From a bacterium (GTDB taxonomy: Bacteria; Campylobacterota; Campylobacteria; Campylobacterales; Arcobacteraceae), in NCBI GenBank assembly GCA_018816105.1, contig JAHIWE010000146.1, positions 1 through 39,919 of the forward strand: a DNA stretch of 39,919 nt, written 5' to 3'. Every line of letters begins with the position of its first letter. Position 1 is the first letter of the stretch. Below, one piece after another: positions 16,707-27,051 of this stretch. The notes beneath the pieces were generated by a model. The model saw only the letters and a program-made list of their open reading frames with translations, had not been told where the DNA came from and did no database searches. Position numbers and translations under genes: made by a program.

Positions 16707-17783
16707 TTAAATATCATTTATTTCTTTAACATACGATCCTAATACTTTAACACTATTTATGTATTTTTGTAGTATATTTTTAACATTTTCATCATCTTTA
16801 TGACCATCAAAATCTATAAAGAAAATTGAATTACCTTCAACAATATGTGATTTAATTTTTGTTAAATTTATTCCAGCATTATTAAAATCTGTTAGAAATT
16901 CAACTAATACACCTTGTCTATCTGGAAGTTTTACCAAAATTGATGTTTTATCATTTCCACTTTGAGCATTTTCAAAGTCACTGATTATAAAGAATCTTGT
17001 TTTATTATTGTCTTTATCTTCAATGTTTTCAAATAAAATAGGAATATTATGTAACTTTGCTCCAACATGTGGACAAATAGCTGCAGTTCCCGGCTCACGT
17101 GCTGCTAATTTTGCAGCTTTTGTTGTAGATTCAACAGGAATTTGCTCAACTTCATCAAGTCCCATATTTGTTAAAAACTTTCTACATTGATCAAATGCTA
17201 TATCTTTTGAATAAATTCTTTTTATATCTTTTATTTTATCGCAAGTAGTTGCAAGTGTATGATGAATATCCAAAACTACTTCAGCAATAATTTTTAAATT
17301 ATATTCACTTAAACAAGTAATTGTATCAGTTACAATGCCATTTGATGAATTTTCAATTGGAATCACACCAAACTTTACTTTTTTTGTGTTTACTTCTCTA
17401 AAAACACCCTTTATAGAACTAACTGAAATATATGAACTCATAGCTCCAAATCTTCCTTCAGCAGCTTGATGAGTAAAACTTCCTTCAGGTCCTAAATAAG
17501 CTATATTTTCAGGTAATTCAATATTTCTTGAAATTGCAAATATTTCTAAAAATAGTGCTTCAATTGCACTTCTATTTAATAATCCATTTTTTTGATTATT
17601 CATTTCTTCAAGTCTATCAATAATAGCTTTTTCCCTTTCAGGCCTATAAATTGCTCCACCACTTTTTGCTTTAAGAGCTCCCACTTGATGAACAATATGC
17701 ATTCTTTCATTGATTAAATCTAAAAGTGTATTATCAATATTATCAAGTTTATTTCTAAGTTCTAACAATCCCTCTTCACTCAT
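16707..17783 (-). CDS. pheA: Bifunctional chorismate mutase/prephenate dehydratase
   Basis: P-protein of phenylalanine synthesis. Residues 1-90 form an AroQ-type chorismate mutase (LLDLINERMHIVHQVGALKA), about 95-270 the prephenate dehydratase (YLGPEGSFTHQAAE, PIENSSNGIV and NNKTRFFII with the catalytic Thr-Arg-Phe), and about 280-355 an ACT domain. In the ACT domain the usual ESRP Phe-binding motif reads KSHI (LTKIKSHIVEGN), so feedback inhibition may be altered. It sits between lysA and hisC with gaps of 23 and 25 bases. Confidence 0.95.
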   Translation of the reverse strand: MSEEGLLELRNKLDNIDNTLLDLINERMHIVHQVGALKAKSGGAIYRPEREKAIIDRLEEMNNQKNGLLNRSAIEALFLEIFAISRNIELPENIAYLGPEGSFTHQAAEGRFGAMSSYISVSSIKGVFREVNTKKVKFGVIPIENSSNGIVTDTITCLSEYNLKIIAEVVLDIHHTLATTCDKIKDIKRIYSKDIAFDQCRKFLTNMGLDEVEQIPVESTTKAAKLAAREPGTAAICPHVGAKLHNIPILFENIEDKDNNKTRFFIISDFENAQSGNDKTSILVKLPDRQGVLVEFLTDFNNAGINLTKIKSHIVEGNSIFFIDFDGHKDDENVKNILQKYINSVKVLGSYVKEINDI

Positions 17784-17806
17784 ATAAAGCCCTTTATCTA
17801 ATTTAA

Positions 17807-19015
17807 CTATTTAATGAATTCTTCTTCTAAAGCAATTATATCTTCAAAAGTTTCTCTTTTTCTAATTAATCTATCATTTCCATTTTCAATTGCAATTTCA
17901 GCAACTCTTCCTCTTGTATTATAGTTACTAGCCATTGTAAATCCATAAGCACCAGCTGAATAAATAGCTACTAAATCATTATGCTCTGTTTTTGGTAATT
18001 GTACATTTTTTGCAAAGAAATCACCACTTTCGCAAACAGGACCTACAAGATTACAATCAGAAAACTCTTGATTGTCATTTAAAACTTCAATTTTATGATA
18101 TGCATTGTATAGAGATGGTCTAATTAAATCATTCATAGCTCCATCAACAATAATAAATCTTTTGTTTCCATTTATTTTTTCATATAAAACTTTTGTTACA
18201 AAAGTTCCAGAGTTTCCAACTAAAAATCTTCCTGGCTCACAAATAATTGTAATATCTAAACCAAACATATTATCTAATACACTTTGTGCATACTCTTTTG
18301 TATCAATTAAAACTTCATCTTTATAAACAATACCTAACCCACCACCAATATCCATAAATGATAATTCGATTTTTATAGCTTTTAAGTTTCTTACTAAATC
18401 AGCAACTATTTTAACAGATTCTTTAATTGGTTGTAATTGAGTTAATTGAGAACCAATATGACAGTGCATTCCAACAGGATCTAAACTAGTCGAGTTTTTA
18501 CATTGGATATACATTCTTTTTGCTGTATCAATATCAACACCAAATTTATTTTCATGTAAACCTGTTGAAATATATGGATGTGTTTGAGGATCAATATTTG
18601 GATTTACTCTAATAGAAATTCTAGCAACCTTCCCCAGTTCAGCAGCAATAACTTCAACTCTATTTAACTCAGCATCACTTTCAACATTTATCATTAAAAT
18701 ATCAAGTTCTAAAGCCTCTTTAATCTCAGAATCAATTTTTCCAACACCTGAAAAAATGATTTTATAAGGAGCAATTCCAACTTTTAAAGCACGTTTTACT
18801 TCACCAATACTAACGCAATCAGCACCAGCACCCAAGTTTGCCAAATGCTTAATAACTGATAGATTTGAATTTGCTTTAACAGCATAAGCAACAAGAGATT
18901 TTCTAGCTTTAAAAGCCCCTTTTAACTCTTCATACTGCTTTGTAATATGGTCAAAATCATACACGTAATATGGTGTTTGATATTTATTTGCTAACTCTTT
19001 AAAATTTATACTCAT
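17807..19015 (-). CDS. lysA: Diaminopimelate decarboxylase
   Basis: PLP enzyme that converts meso-diaminopimelate to lysine. It has a fold-III alanine-racemase-like barrel with the PLP Lys in VAYAVKANSN (about residue 47), HCHIGSQL near 200, the glycine loop DIGGGLGI, and C-terminal GPVCESGD and YSAGAYGFTMASNYN. The length of 402 is typical. It is the first gene of lysA-pheA-hisC-dxs and lies just after the nested palindrome that ends the fabI transcript. Confidence 0.96.
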   Translation of the reverse strand: MSINFKELANKYQTPYYVYDFDHITKQYEELKGAFKARKSLVAYAVKANSNLSVIKHLANLGAGADCVSIGEVKRALKVGIAPYKIIFSGVGKIDSEIKEALELDILMINVESDAELNRVEVIAAELGKVARISIRVNPNIDPQTHPYISTGLHENKFGVDIDTAKRMYIQCKNSTSLDPVGMHCHIGSQLTQLQPIKESVKIVADLVRNLKAIKIELSFMDIGGGLGIVYKDEVLIDTKEYAQSVLDNMFGLDITIICEPGRFLVGNSGTFVTKVLYEKINGNKRFIIVDGAMNDLIRPSLYNAYHKIEVLNDNQEFSDCNLVGPVCESGDFFAKNVQLPKTEHNDLVAIYSAGAYGFTMASNYNTRGRVAEIAIENGNDRLIRKRETFEDIIALEEEFIK

Positions 19016-19101
19016 TATTATAATTATCCTATTCTTAAAATCTTAATTTAAAATTTAATTAAATTCAAAAGTAAAATTTTTTTTTAAAATACTCACACCC
19101 A

Positions 19102-20776
<1,675 letters not shown>

Positions 20777-20777
20777 A

Positions 20778-21980
20778 TTAATTATCTTCCTCAAGTACAA
20801 GTGCTTTTACACCTGGTAATATTTTTCCTTCAATTAATTCTAAAGAAGCTCCACCACCAGTTGAAATAAACGTCATTTCATCTTCATCACCTGTAATTCT
20901 AACTAAGTCAGCTGTATCTCCACCACCAACTACAGTTGTTGCAAATGAAGATGCAACTGCATGAGAAATTTTTGTACTTCCTTTTGCAAATTTATCCATT
21001 TCATAAACACCCATTGGTCCATTCCATAAAATTGTATTTGCATCTTGTAAAGCTTCAGAAAATAATAGTGCAGATGCAGGTCCAATATCAAGTCCCATCC
21101 AATCTTTAGGAATCTCTTGAACTGTTACTATTTTTGCTATTGCTTCTGCATTAAATGCTTCAGCAGCAACTACATCTACAGGTAAATATAATTTAACACC
21201 TAATTGTTTTGCTTCTTCCATTATTTTAACAGCTTCAGGAATTAAATCCTCTTCAACTAAAGAGTTACCAATTTCGTGTCCTAAAGCTTTTAAGAATGTA
21301 AATGCCATTCCTCCACCAATAATTATTTTATCAACTTTTGGTACAAGATTATGTAGAGCTTCTAATTTTCCTGAAACTTTAGATCCACCAACAATTGATA
21401 CAAATGGTCTTTTTGGATTATGAACAATATGGTGGAAGAATTTAATCTCTTTTGCCATTAAAAACCCTGCAGCTTTGTGTTGCATATCAAAATATTTAGC
21501 AATTCCTTCAACCGATGAATGAGCTCTATGTGAAACTCCAAAAGCATCATTTATATAAACATCTGCCATTGAAGCTAGTTTTGCACTTAAATCTTCATCA
21601 TTTTTTGTTTCACCTGTTTCAAATCTCATATTTTCTAAAAGTAGAATTTCACCAGCAACTAATTCTTTTGCCATTTTCATTGTTTCATCACAAACAATAC
21701 TTGGTGCCATTTTAATCTCTTGTTTTAAAAGAGTATGTAATCTTTTTGCAATTGGTTGTAATGAAAACTCTTCTTCAAATCCACCTTTTGGTCTACCAAA
21801 ATGTGATGCTAAAATAACAGAACAATCATTATCAATACAATATCTAATAGTATTTAATGCACTTCTGATTCTTCTATCATCAGTAATATTATTATACTCA
21901 TCCATAGGAACATTAAAATCACATCTAATGAAAACTTTTTTACCTGCTATATCAATATTCTTAATTTCTTGTAATTTCAA
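20778..21980 (-). CDS. pgk: Phosphoglycerate kinase
   Basis: Reversible ATP-forming step between 1,3-bisphosphoglycerate and 3-phosphoglycerate. RCDFNVPMD near residue 19 and HFGRPKGG near 62 are the substrate-binding motifs, with nucleotide-binding [15 protein letters not shown] near 218 and the C-terminal GGGDTADLV. The length of 400 is normal. It lies 15 bases after gapA and 1 base before tpiA, so gapA-pgk-tpiA-fabI form one unit. Confidence 0.97.
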   Translation of the reverse strand: MKLQEIKNIDIAGKKVFIRCDFNVPMDEYNNITDDRRIRSALNTIRYCIDNDCSVILASHFGRPKGGFEEEFSLQPIAKRLHTLLKQEIKMAPSIVCDETMKMAKELVAGEILLLENMRFETGETKNDEDLSAKLASMADVYINDAFGVSHRAHSSVEGIAKYFDMQHKAAGFLMAKEIKFFHHIVHNPKRPFVSIVGGSKVSGKLEALHNLVPKVDKIIIGGGMAFTFLKALGHEIGNSLVEEDLIPEAVKIMEEAKQLGVKLYLPVDVVAAEAFNAEAIAKIVTVQEIPKDWMGLDIGPASALLFSEALQDANTILWNGPMGVYEMDKFAKGSTKISHAVASSFATTVVGGGDTADLVRITGDEDEMTFISTGGGASLELIEGKILPGVKALVLEEDN

Positions 21981-21995
21981 ATTTATCTCCTAAAA

Positions 21996-22991
21996 TTATT
22001 TGTTAGCTATGTGGATACCCATTTCTACAAGTCTTGTAGAATATCCCCACTCATTGTCATACCAAGATAAAACTTTTACCATGTTTCCTTCAATTACTTG
22101 AATAGTGTCAAGTGGAACTACAGTTGATAATGTCTCACCATTAAAATCAGAACTTACTCTGTACTCTTCATCAATACCTAAAATACCTTTTAAAGAACCC
22201 TCACTAGCTGTTTTAAATGCAGCTGTTACTTCTTCTAAAGTTACATCTTTTTTAAGTGTCACTGTTAAGTCAACTAAAGATACATTTGGAGTTGGAACTC
22301 TAATTGCTTGACCATTTAATTTTCCTTTTAAATGAGGCATTACTTTTCCAATAGCTTTTGCAGCACCTGTACTTGATGGAGTTAAGTTAGTAGCTCCTGC
22401 TCTTCCTTTTCTTGGATCTTTTTTATCTTTACCATCTAAAATTGGTTGTGAGCTTGTATATGAGTGAATTGTAGTCATTAAACCTTTTTCAATTCCAAAA
22501 GCATCATCAAGTACACGTGCAATTGGAGCTAATCCATTTGTTGTACAAGATGCATTTGATACAATTGCTTGACCTGCATATGTATCTTCATTTGCACCAA
22601 TTACAAATGTAGGAGTATCATCTTTAGCAGGTGCAGACATTACAACTTTTTTAACTCCATTATCAATATAAGCTTGACATGATTCAAGTGTTAAAAATGC
22701 TCCAGTACACTCAAGGATAACATCAACACCATAAGAAGCAAAATCTAATTTAGCAGGATCTCTTTCGCTTAATACTTTTGCTTTATCTTTTCCGATGTAA
22801 AGATATCCATCTTTAACTTTTACATCGTGCTTAGGTCCATGAACTGTATCATATTTTAAATTGTATTGAATCATTTCATCGCTACCACTAGCATTTACTG
22901 CTACTAATTCAACATCTTCTCTACTCGCAATAATTCTTGCTACACATCTTCCGATTCTTCCTAAACCATTTATTGCAACTTTAATAGCCAT
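21996..22991 (-). CDS. gapA: Glyceraldehyde-3-phosphate dehydrogenase
   Basis: Phosphorylating GAPDH of 331 residues. Nucleotide motif INGLGRIGR is at 7-15, catalytic Cys149 in SNASCTTNGLAP and His176 in TTIHSYT. The adenosine-ribose loop reads VAVNASGSDE, where NAD-specific enzymes have Asp after the Asn. NAS at this place is found in NADP-preferring GapB-type enzymes as I recall them. The second determinant, Leu-Pro near 187-188, is also replaced by charged residues. NADP use and a gluconeogenic role are therefore suggested. It is the first gene of gapA-pgk-tpiA-fabI, divergent from nadD. Confidence 0.96.
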   Translation of the reverse strand: MAIKVAINGLGRIGRCVARIIASREDVELVAVNASGSDEMIQYNLKYDTVHGPKHDVKVKDGYLYIGKDKAKVLSERDPAKLDFASYGVDVILECTGAFLTLESCQAYIDNGVKKVVMSAPAKDDTPTFVIGANEDTYAGQAIVSNASCTTNGLAPIARVLDDAFGIEKGLMTTIHSYTSSQPILDGKDKKDPRKGRAGATNLTPSSTGAAKAIGKVMPHLKGKLNGQAIRVPTPNVSLVDLTVTLKKDVTLEEVTAAFKTASEGSLKGILGIDEEYRVSSDFNGETLSTVVPLDTIQVIEGNMVKVLSWYDNEWGYSTRLVEMGIHIANK

Positions 22992-23037
22992 TTGTTCCCT
23001 TTATGTAAATCTTATTGTAGATATTTTATCGAAAAAT

Positions 23038-23046
23038 TGCTATAAT
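23038..23046 (+). promoter_or_regulatory. Extended -10 promoter for nadD-rsfS
   Basis: TGCTATAAT is a perfect extended -10 element. A start near 23053 would leave a leader of about 27 bases with AAAGG ahead of the GTG start of nadD. A second TATAAT-like register overlaps it (TATAATAATATT). Confidence 0.6.
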
Positions 23047-23079
23047 AATATTTAAGTATATTACAAAGGTTTTAAATAG

Positions 23080-23622
23080 GTGCGAATTGCAATATTTGGT
23101 GGAAGTTTTGACCCACTACACATAGCCCATCTTGCTATAGTAGACAATGCTTTAAATGAACTAGATATTGATAAGTTGATTATTGTTCCTACTTATCTAA
23201 ATCCTTTCAAAAATAGCTTTTATTTGGATCCTAAAACTAGATTTGAATTATTAAAAAAAGTTTTTCATAAATTTGGCAAAGTTGAAATTTCTGACTATGA
23301 AATTAATCAACAAAAACCAAGCTACTCTTTTAATACTGTAAATTATTTAAAAAATCTATATAATCCTTCAAAGATTTATTTAATCATTGGAGAAGATAAT
23401 ATAGAAGATTTAAATAAATGGTACAAATATGATGAGTTGAAAGAACTTGTAGAATTTGTAGTTGCATCTAGAGCTGGATTTGAAACAAAAAAGGCTAATG
23501 AGTTTAAAAGTTTGGATATAAATATTAATATTAGCTCTACACAATTAAGAGATAAAATTGATTTGGATTATATTCCAATTGAAATTAAAGATGATATATT
23601 AAATCTTAAAAGAAAAAGGTAA
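23080..23622 (+). CDS. nadD: Nicotinate-nucleotide adenylyltransferase
   Basis: Adenylates nicotinate mononucleotide in NAD synthesis. The N-terminal nucleotidyltransferase motif GGSFDPLHIAHL is at about residues 6-17, and ISSTQLRD near the C terminus is the SSTxIR motif. LIIGEDNIEDLNKW matches the GxDxxxxxxxW substrate loop. It is 180 residues, at the small end of the family. The start is GTG, with AAAGGT about 10 bases upstream. It is followed by rsfS after 5 bases, the usual bacterial pairing. Confidence 0.94.
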   Translation: MRIAIFGGSFDPLHIAHLAIVDNALNELDIDKLIIVPTYLNPFKNSFYLDPKTRFELLKKVFHKFGKVEISDYEINQQKPSYSFNTVNYLKNLYNPSKIYLIIGEDNIEDLNKWYKYDELKELVEFVVASRAGFETKKANEFKSLDININISSTQLRDKIDLDYIPIEIKDDILNLKRKR

Positions 23623-23627
23623 AGTTT

Positions 23628-23957
23628 TTGAGCACTAGATTAGAAAACATTAGAAAAATATTAGATGACAAAAAAGCGGAAAATATAGAAATAATTGATT
23701 TAAAATCAAAAGACTATATAGTTGATTATGTTGTAATTGCTACAACATTAAATCCAAAGCATGGATATGCTTTATTAAACTACTTAAGAACAGATTTAAA
23801 ACCAACAGGTGAAGAATTTTTAAGAGTAGATGAAGATGATGAGTGGACAATTATTGATTTAGGTGATATGTTTATTCACTTAATGAGTGAGAATTATAGA
23901 AAAAAATACTCTTTAGAAGATTTTTTATCTAAATTAGGTACAAAAGAAGCTGAGTAA
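23628..23957 (+). CDS. rsfS: Ribosomal silencing factor
   Basis: RsfS/DUF143 protein that binds uL14 and blocks 70S joining when nutrients fall. The 109 residues contain the family blocks NIEIIDLKSKDYIVDYVVIATTLNPKH and EWTIIDLGDMFIHLMSENYRKKYSLE. The start is TTG with AAAAAGGT about 8 bases upstream, overlapping the nadD stop region. Second gene of nadD-rsfS. Confidence 0.93.
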   Translation: MSTRLENIRKILDDKKAENIEIIDLKSKDYIVDYVVIATTLNPKHGYALLNYLRTDLKPTGEEFLRVDEDDEWTIIDLGDMFIHLMSENYRKKYSLEDFLSKLGTKEAE

Positions 23958-23961
23958 AAGA

Positions 23962-23979
23962 AGAGAAGTTTACTTCTCT
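23962..23979. terminator. Hairpin between convergent rsfS and the argS unit
   Basis: AGAGAAGT and ACTTCTCT form a perfect 8-bp stem around two bases. On the minus strand TCTTTTAC follows. It overlaps the stop of the 40-residue gene and lies just past the rsfS stop, so it can serve both transcripts, but the U tract is short. Confidence 0.5.
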
Positions 23980-24092
23980 CCTCCTCTCATGATTTTATTA
24001 TAATTTCCAGCAGCATCTCTTGCGCCACCCATATTATCTGTATAAATTGCATAACCTACAATAATAACTAAAATTAAAATTACCCATTTCAT
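23970..24092 (-). CDS. 40-residue single-helix membrane protein after argS
   Basis: A small gene that standard length limits miss. The ATG overlaps the argS stop in a TAATG junction, and AAGGAA lies 9 bases upstream, so translation is well supported. The product begins MKWVILILVIIVGYAIYTDN, one hydrophobic helix (residues 3-17), then a short polar tail with GGARDAAGNYNKIMRGG. N-in topology with a small exposed tail is likely. No family is recognised. Candidate roles (membrane stress peptide, subunit of another complex) cannot be told from sequence. Confidence 0.7.
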   Translation of the reverse strand: MKWVILILVIIVGYAIYTDNMGGARDAAGNYNKIMRGGEK

Positions 24093-25681
24093 TACATTAT
24101 TTCCTTAGCTTTAATTCCTAACAATGATAAACCAACATTAATACTTAATGATGCAATACTAAGTACTTTTAAATATGTATTTTGTTCATCACTACCAATA
24201 ACTTTATGTTCATTATAAAATTTATGTACGCTTGATGCCAAAGAATATAAATATTCAGTGATTTTTTGCATATCTCTTTTTGAAAATGCTTCATTTAAAA
24301 TTGATTCTAAAAGTAAAGATTCATAAACTAAATTTAGTCCATCCTCATTTAAATTATCAAAACTTATATCTTTAATATCTTCAAACGTAATACCAGCTTT
24401 TACAAATACTTGATTAATTCTAGCGTGTGCATAGTTGATATAAAAAATAGGATTTGAAGAATCTTGATTTTTTAACATATCAATATCAAACTCTAAATGA
24501 GTATCACTTTTTCTTGTTAAAAATATAAACCTAAGAGCATCAGCCCCAATTTCTTCTGTAATGTCTGACATTAAAATCACATTACCAGCACGCTTACTCA
24601 TTTTATAAGGCTCACCACCTTTTAAAAGCTGAACCATTTGAGATAATATTACTTCAAGTTTTGAAGAGTCATTTCCTAAAAATTCAATTGCAGCTTTTAC
24701 CCTTGGAATATAACCATGATGATCAGCACCCCAAATATTTATGTATTTATCAAATGGTCTATCATATTTGTTCTTGTGATAAATAATATCACCTGCAAGA
24801 TATGTAGGGATTCCGTTATCTCTTACTACAACTCTATCTGAATCATCACCATAGGCAGTTGATTTAAGATAAATTTTTTCATCTTTTTCATAAAGTGAAC
24901 CATTTTCTTCTAAAACTTCTTTTGTACTATCCCAAGATGAATATAAAGATTTTTCAGATACAAAATTATCAAATTCAACACCTAAATCTTTTAAATCTTT
25001 AATAATAATATCCATTACTAAATCTTTTGAGAAAAATGCTATATCTTTAAATTTTGATTCATCATAAATGATCTCTTTTCCAAACTTCTCAATTACAACA
25101 TTTGCAATATCTAGTAGATAATCACCTCTATAATAAGTTTCTGGATAAGTAACATCTTCATTAAAAATAAAATCTCTTGCTGCTAGTGACACAGATAGAC
25201 CTAATAAATCCATTTGAGCACCAGCATCATTGATATAATATTCAGTTGTAATATCAAAACCTAAATATCTACCAACACGTGCTAGTGAATCTCCTGCAAT
25301 TGCACCTCGAGCATGACCAATATGTAAAGGCCCTGTAGGATTTGCAGAAACATACTCTAATAAAATTTTCTCATTTTTTTTATCTTGTTTAGCAAAATCA
25401 TCTCTATTTAATAATGCAGTATCAACTAATGATTGTAAAAAAGATGCTGATAATTTAAAGTTAATAAAACCTTTTACTGCTTCAACTTTTTCAAACATTG
25501 GGCAATTTTCAAATTTTAAAACTAATTCATCAGCAATTACCATTGGCGATTTTTTTAACTCTTTAGCCAAAGAAAATGCAACAGGAGTTGCGTAATGACC
25601 AAAAGATATATCCTTTGGTTTTTCTAGGACTACACTTGTTTCTAGTGTTTTTTCAATAAATTCTTTTACTAAATTTTGCAA
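24092..25681 (-). CDS. argS: Arginine--tRNA ligase
   Basis: Class-I synthetase charging tRNA-Arg. The ATP motif HIGH is in NPTGPLHIGHARGA near residue 120, and a KMSK motif is clear in EPYKMSKRAGN near 365. The C-terminal DALR anticodon-binding domain begins with NYAHARI. The length of 529 is normal for Campylobacterota. It starts 9 bases after tatA, an order (tatA-argS) also found in C. jejuni, and ends overlapping the 40-residue membrane protein gene. Confidence 0.97.
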   Translation of the reverse strand: MQNLVKEFIEKTLETSVVLEKPKDISFGHYATPVAFSLAKELKKSPMVIADELVLKFENCPMFEKVEAVKGFINFKLSASFLQSLVDTALLNRDDFAKQDKKNEKILLEYVSANPTGPLHIGHARGAIAGDSLARVGRYLGFDITTEYYINDAGAQMDLLGLSVSLAARDFIFNEDVTYPETYYRGDYLLDIANVVIEKFGKEIIYDESKFKDIAFFSKDLVMDIIIKDLKDLGVEFDNFVSEKSLYSSWDSTKEVLEENGSLYEKDEKIYLKSTAYGDDSDRVVVRDNGIPTYLAGDIIYHKNKYDRPFDKYINIWGADHHGYIPRVKAAIEFLGNDSSKLEVILSQMVQLLKGGEPYKMSKRAGNVILMSDITEEIGADALRFIFLTRKSDTHLEFDIDMLKNQDSSNPIFYINYAHARINQVFVKAGITFEDIKDISFDNLNEDGLNLVYESLLLESILNEAFSKRDMQKITEYLYSLASSVHKFYNEHKVIGSDEQNTYLKVLSIASLSINVGLSLLGIKAKEIM

Positions 25682-25690
25682 TAGTTTCTC

Positions 25691-25921
25691 TTATACTTGT
25701 TTTGTTTCGTTTTTATCAGCAGTTGTTGCCTCTGATTTTTTTTCAATCTCATCTGACTTTTTTACTTCTGCAATGTCATCTTCATCATCTTTAACAGCTT
25801 TTTTGAAGTTCTTAATTCCTGAACCTAAACCTTTTGCTAGTTCTGGTATTTTTTTACCACCAAATAACAACAATACAACTAATGCAATTAATAACCACTC
25901 CATACCGCCTGGCATACTCAT
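25691..25921 (-). CDS. tatA: Sec-independent protein translocase TatA/E
   Basis: Pore-forming subunit of the twin-arginine translocase. The short N terminus is followed by one membrane helix (about residues 9-22), the hinge [20 protein letters not shown] and an amphipathic helix, then an acidic, Lys/Glu-rich tail, all typical of TatA. It is 76 residues long. AAGGAC lies 6 bases before the ATG. tatB and tatC are not in the window. Confidence 0.94.
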   Translation of the reverse strand: MSMPGGMEWLLIALVVLLLFGGKKIPELAKGLGSGIKNFKKAVKDDEDDIAEVKKSDEIEKKSEATTADKNETKQV

Positions 25922-25988
25922 GACTTGTCCTTCTATTCAATTTTGTGATTATTATAACTATATAATGCTTAAAGAATTTTTGAAAGCC

Positions 25989-26375
25989 CTACTTTAAAAT
26001 AAAATGAATTAATTTATATCCACTTCCAGCTGCTATTATTGTGCCAAATAAATTTAATACAATATTTGTAAGTGCCAAATAAATTGATGTACCAAATAAT
26101 AAATAAGACTCAATTGCAAATGTAGAATAAGTAGTTAATGCTCCTAAAAAACCTGTTGTTAAAAATGCTTTTAGATTAACTGAAACTGTATAGTGTGAAA
26201 AATAAGCAAATAAAATGCCTATTATAAAGGAACCAATAAGATTCACAAGAAGGATTCCCAATGGAAATTCTATGGGTATATGTTTATTTGTAAAATGTAC
26301 AGCATAAGCCCTAGCAATTGCTCCTAGAAATCCTCCAAGACCAATTGCTAAAACAGTTTGCCAACTAAGAGACAT
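25989..26375 (-). CDS. crcB: Fluoride ion channel CrcB/Fluc
   Basis: Dual-topology inner-membrane channel that expels fluoride. It has 128 residues with four helices. Conserved segments are GGFLGAIAR at the N terminus, the pore Asn in VNLIGSFIIG, and GFLGALTTYSTFAIE with the Phe-box and central Thr pair. It overlaps plsC by 11 bases, so it is translationally coupled. No fluoride riboswitch is visible, and none would be expected inside this operon. Confidence 0.94.
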   Translation of the reverse strand: MSLSWQTVLAIGLGGFLGAIARAYAVHFTNKHIPIEFPLGILLVNLIGSFIIGILFAYFSHYTVSVNLKAFLTTGFLGALTTYSTFAIESYLLFGTSIYLALTNIVLNLFGTIIAAGSGYKLIHFILK

Positions 26376-27051
26376 ATTTATTACACTCTTTACTGAAAGT
26401 TTCTTTCATGTTCTCTTCTGTTTTTTCAAACCAATCTGTATTTTTATCAGCTTGAATGGGATCAAGAAAAACAACTTTTACAACTCCTGGACTTGCTTTT
26501 AGTCTTTTTGAATCTACAATATTTCTTGTATTAAATAAAACTATAGGTTGTACTTTTAAATTATATTTATTTGCAATCATTTTAGCACCCGGTCTAAAAC
26601 TTAACATTTTAGTTCCATCACTTCTTGTACCTTCAGGAAACATCGCAATTGGTCTTTTTTTATCAAGTCTATCTTTTGCTTCTTTTAAAAGATGAATAAG
26701 TCCTGCTTTATTTTCTCTATCAATACTTATCATTCTTGGAGCTTTTATGATATGTCCAAAAAAGAAAAGATCTGCAATCTCTTTTTTTGCAACCCATGCC
26801 AAATCTCTTGAATGAATATATTCAATAACAATAATATCAAGCAGTGATTGATGATTCATCATAACCATGTCACATGAATCATCAAGTTTTCCTTCAACTT
26901 CAAGTTTTATACCTAAAACAAACATTTGAAAACTCATCCAAGCTTTTATTACTTTATGAGTGTGATTTCTAAATGTATACATTAAAATAACAGTAATTGC
27001 TACTGTAATTGAAAATTGTATTAAAAGTATTATTCCTCTAATTCGTGCCAA
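26365..27051 (-). CDS. plsC: 1-acyl-sn-glycerol-3-phosphate acyltransferase
   Basis: Inner-membrane enzyme making phosphatidic acid. One N-terminal helix (about 5-25) leads to the acyltransferase motif NHQSLLD (HX4D, near residue 68) and the FPEGTRS motif near 141. It has 228 residues. The start is TTG, with AAAGGAAG 6 bases upstream, overlapping the previous gene by 14 bases. The order purQ-(periplasmic protein)-plsC-crcB is as in C. jejuni. Confidence 0.93.
   Translation of the reverse strand: MARIRGIILLIQFSITVAITVILMYTFRNHTHKVIKAWMSFQMFVLGIKLEVEGKLDDSCDMVMMNHQSLLDIIVIEYIHSRDLAWVAKKEIADLFFFGHIIKAPRMISIDRENKAGLIHLLKEAKDRLDKKRPIAMFPEGTRSDGTKMLSFRPGAKMIANKYNLKVQPIVLFNTRNIVDSKRLKASPGVVKVVFLDPIQADKNTDWFEKTEENMKETFSKECNKYVS

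Noticed and set aside
20777-20800. Longer tpiA beginning at a TTG within pgk
   Set aside because: The ATG at 20776 has the GAGGAAG site, follows the pgk stop directly and gives the normal family N terminus.
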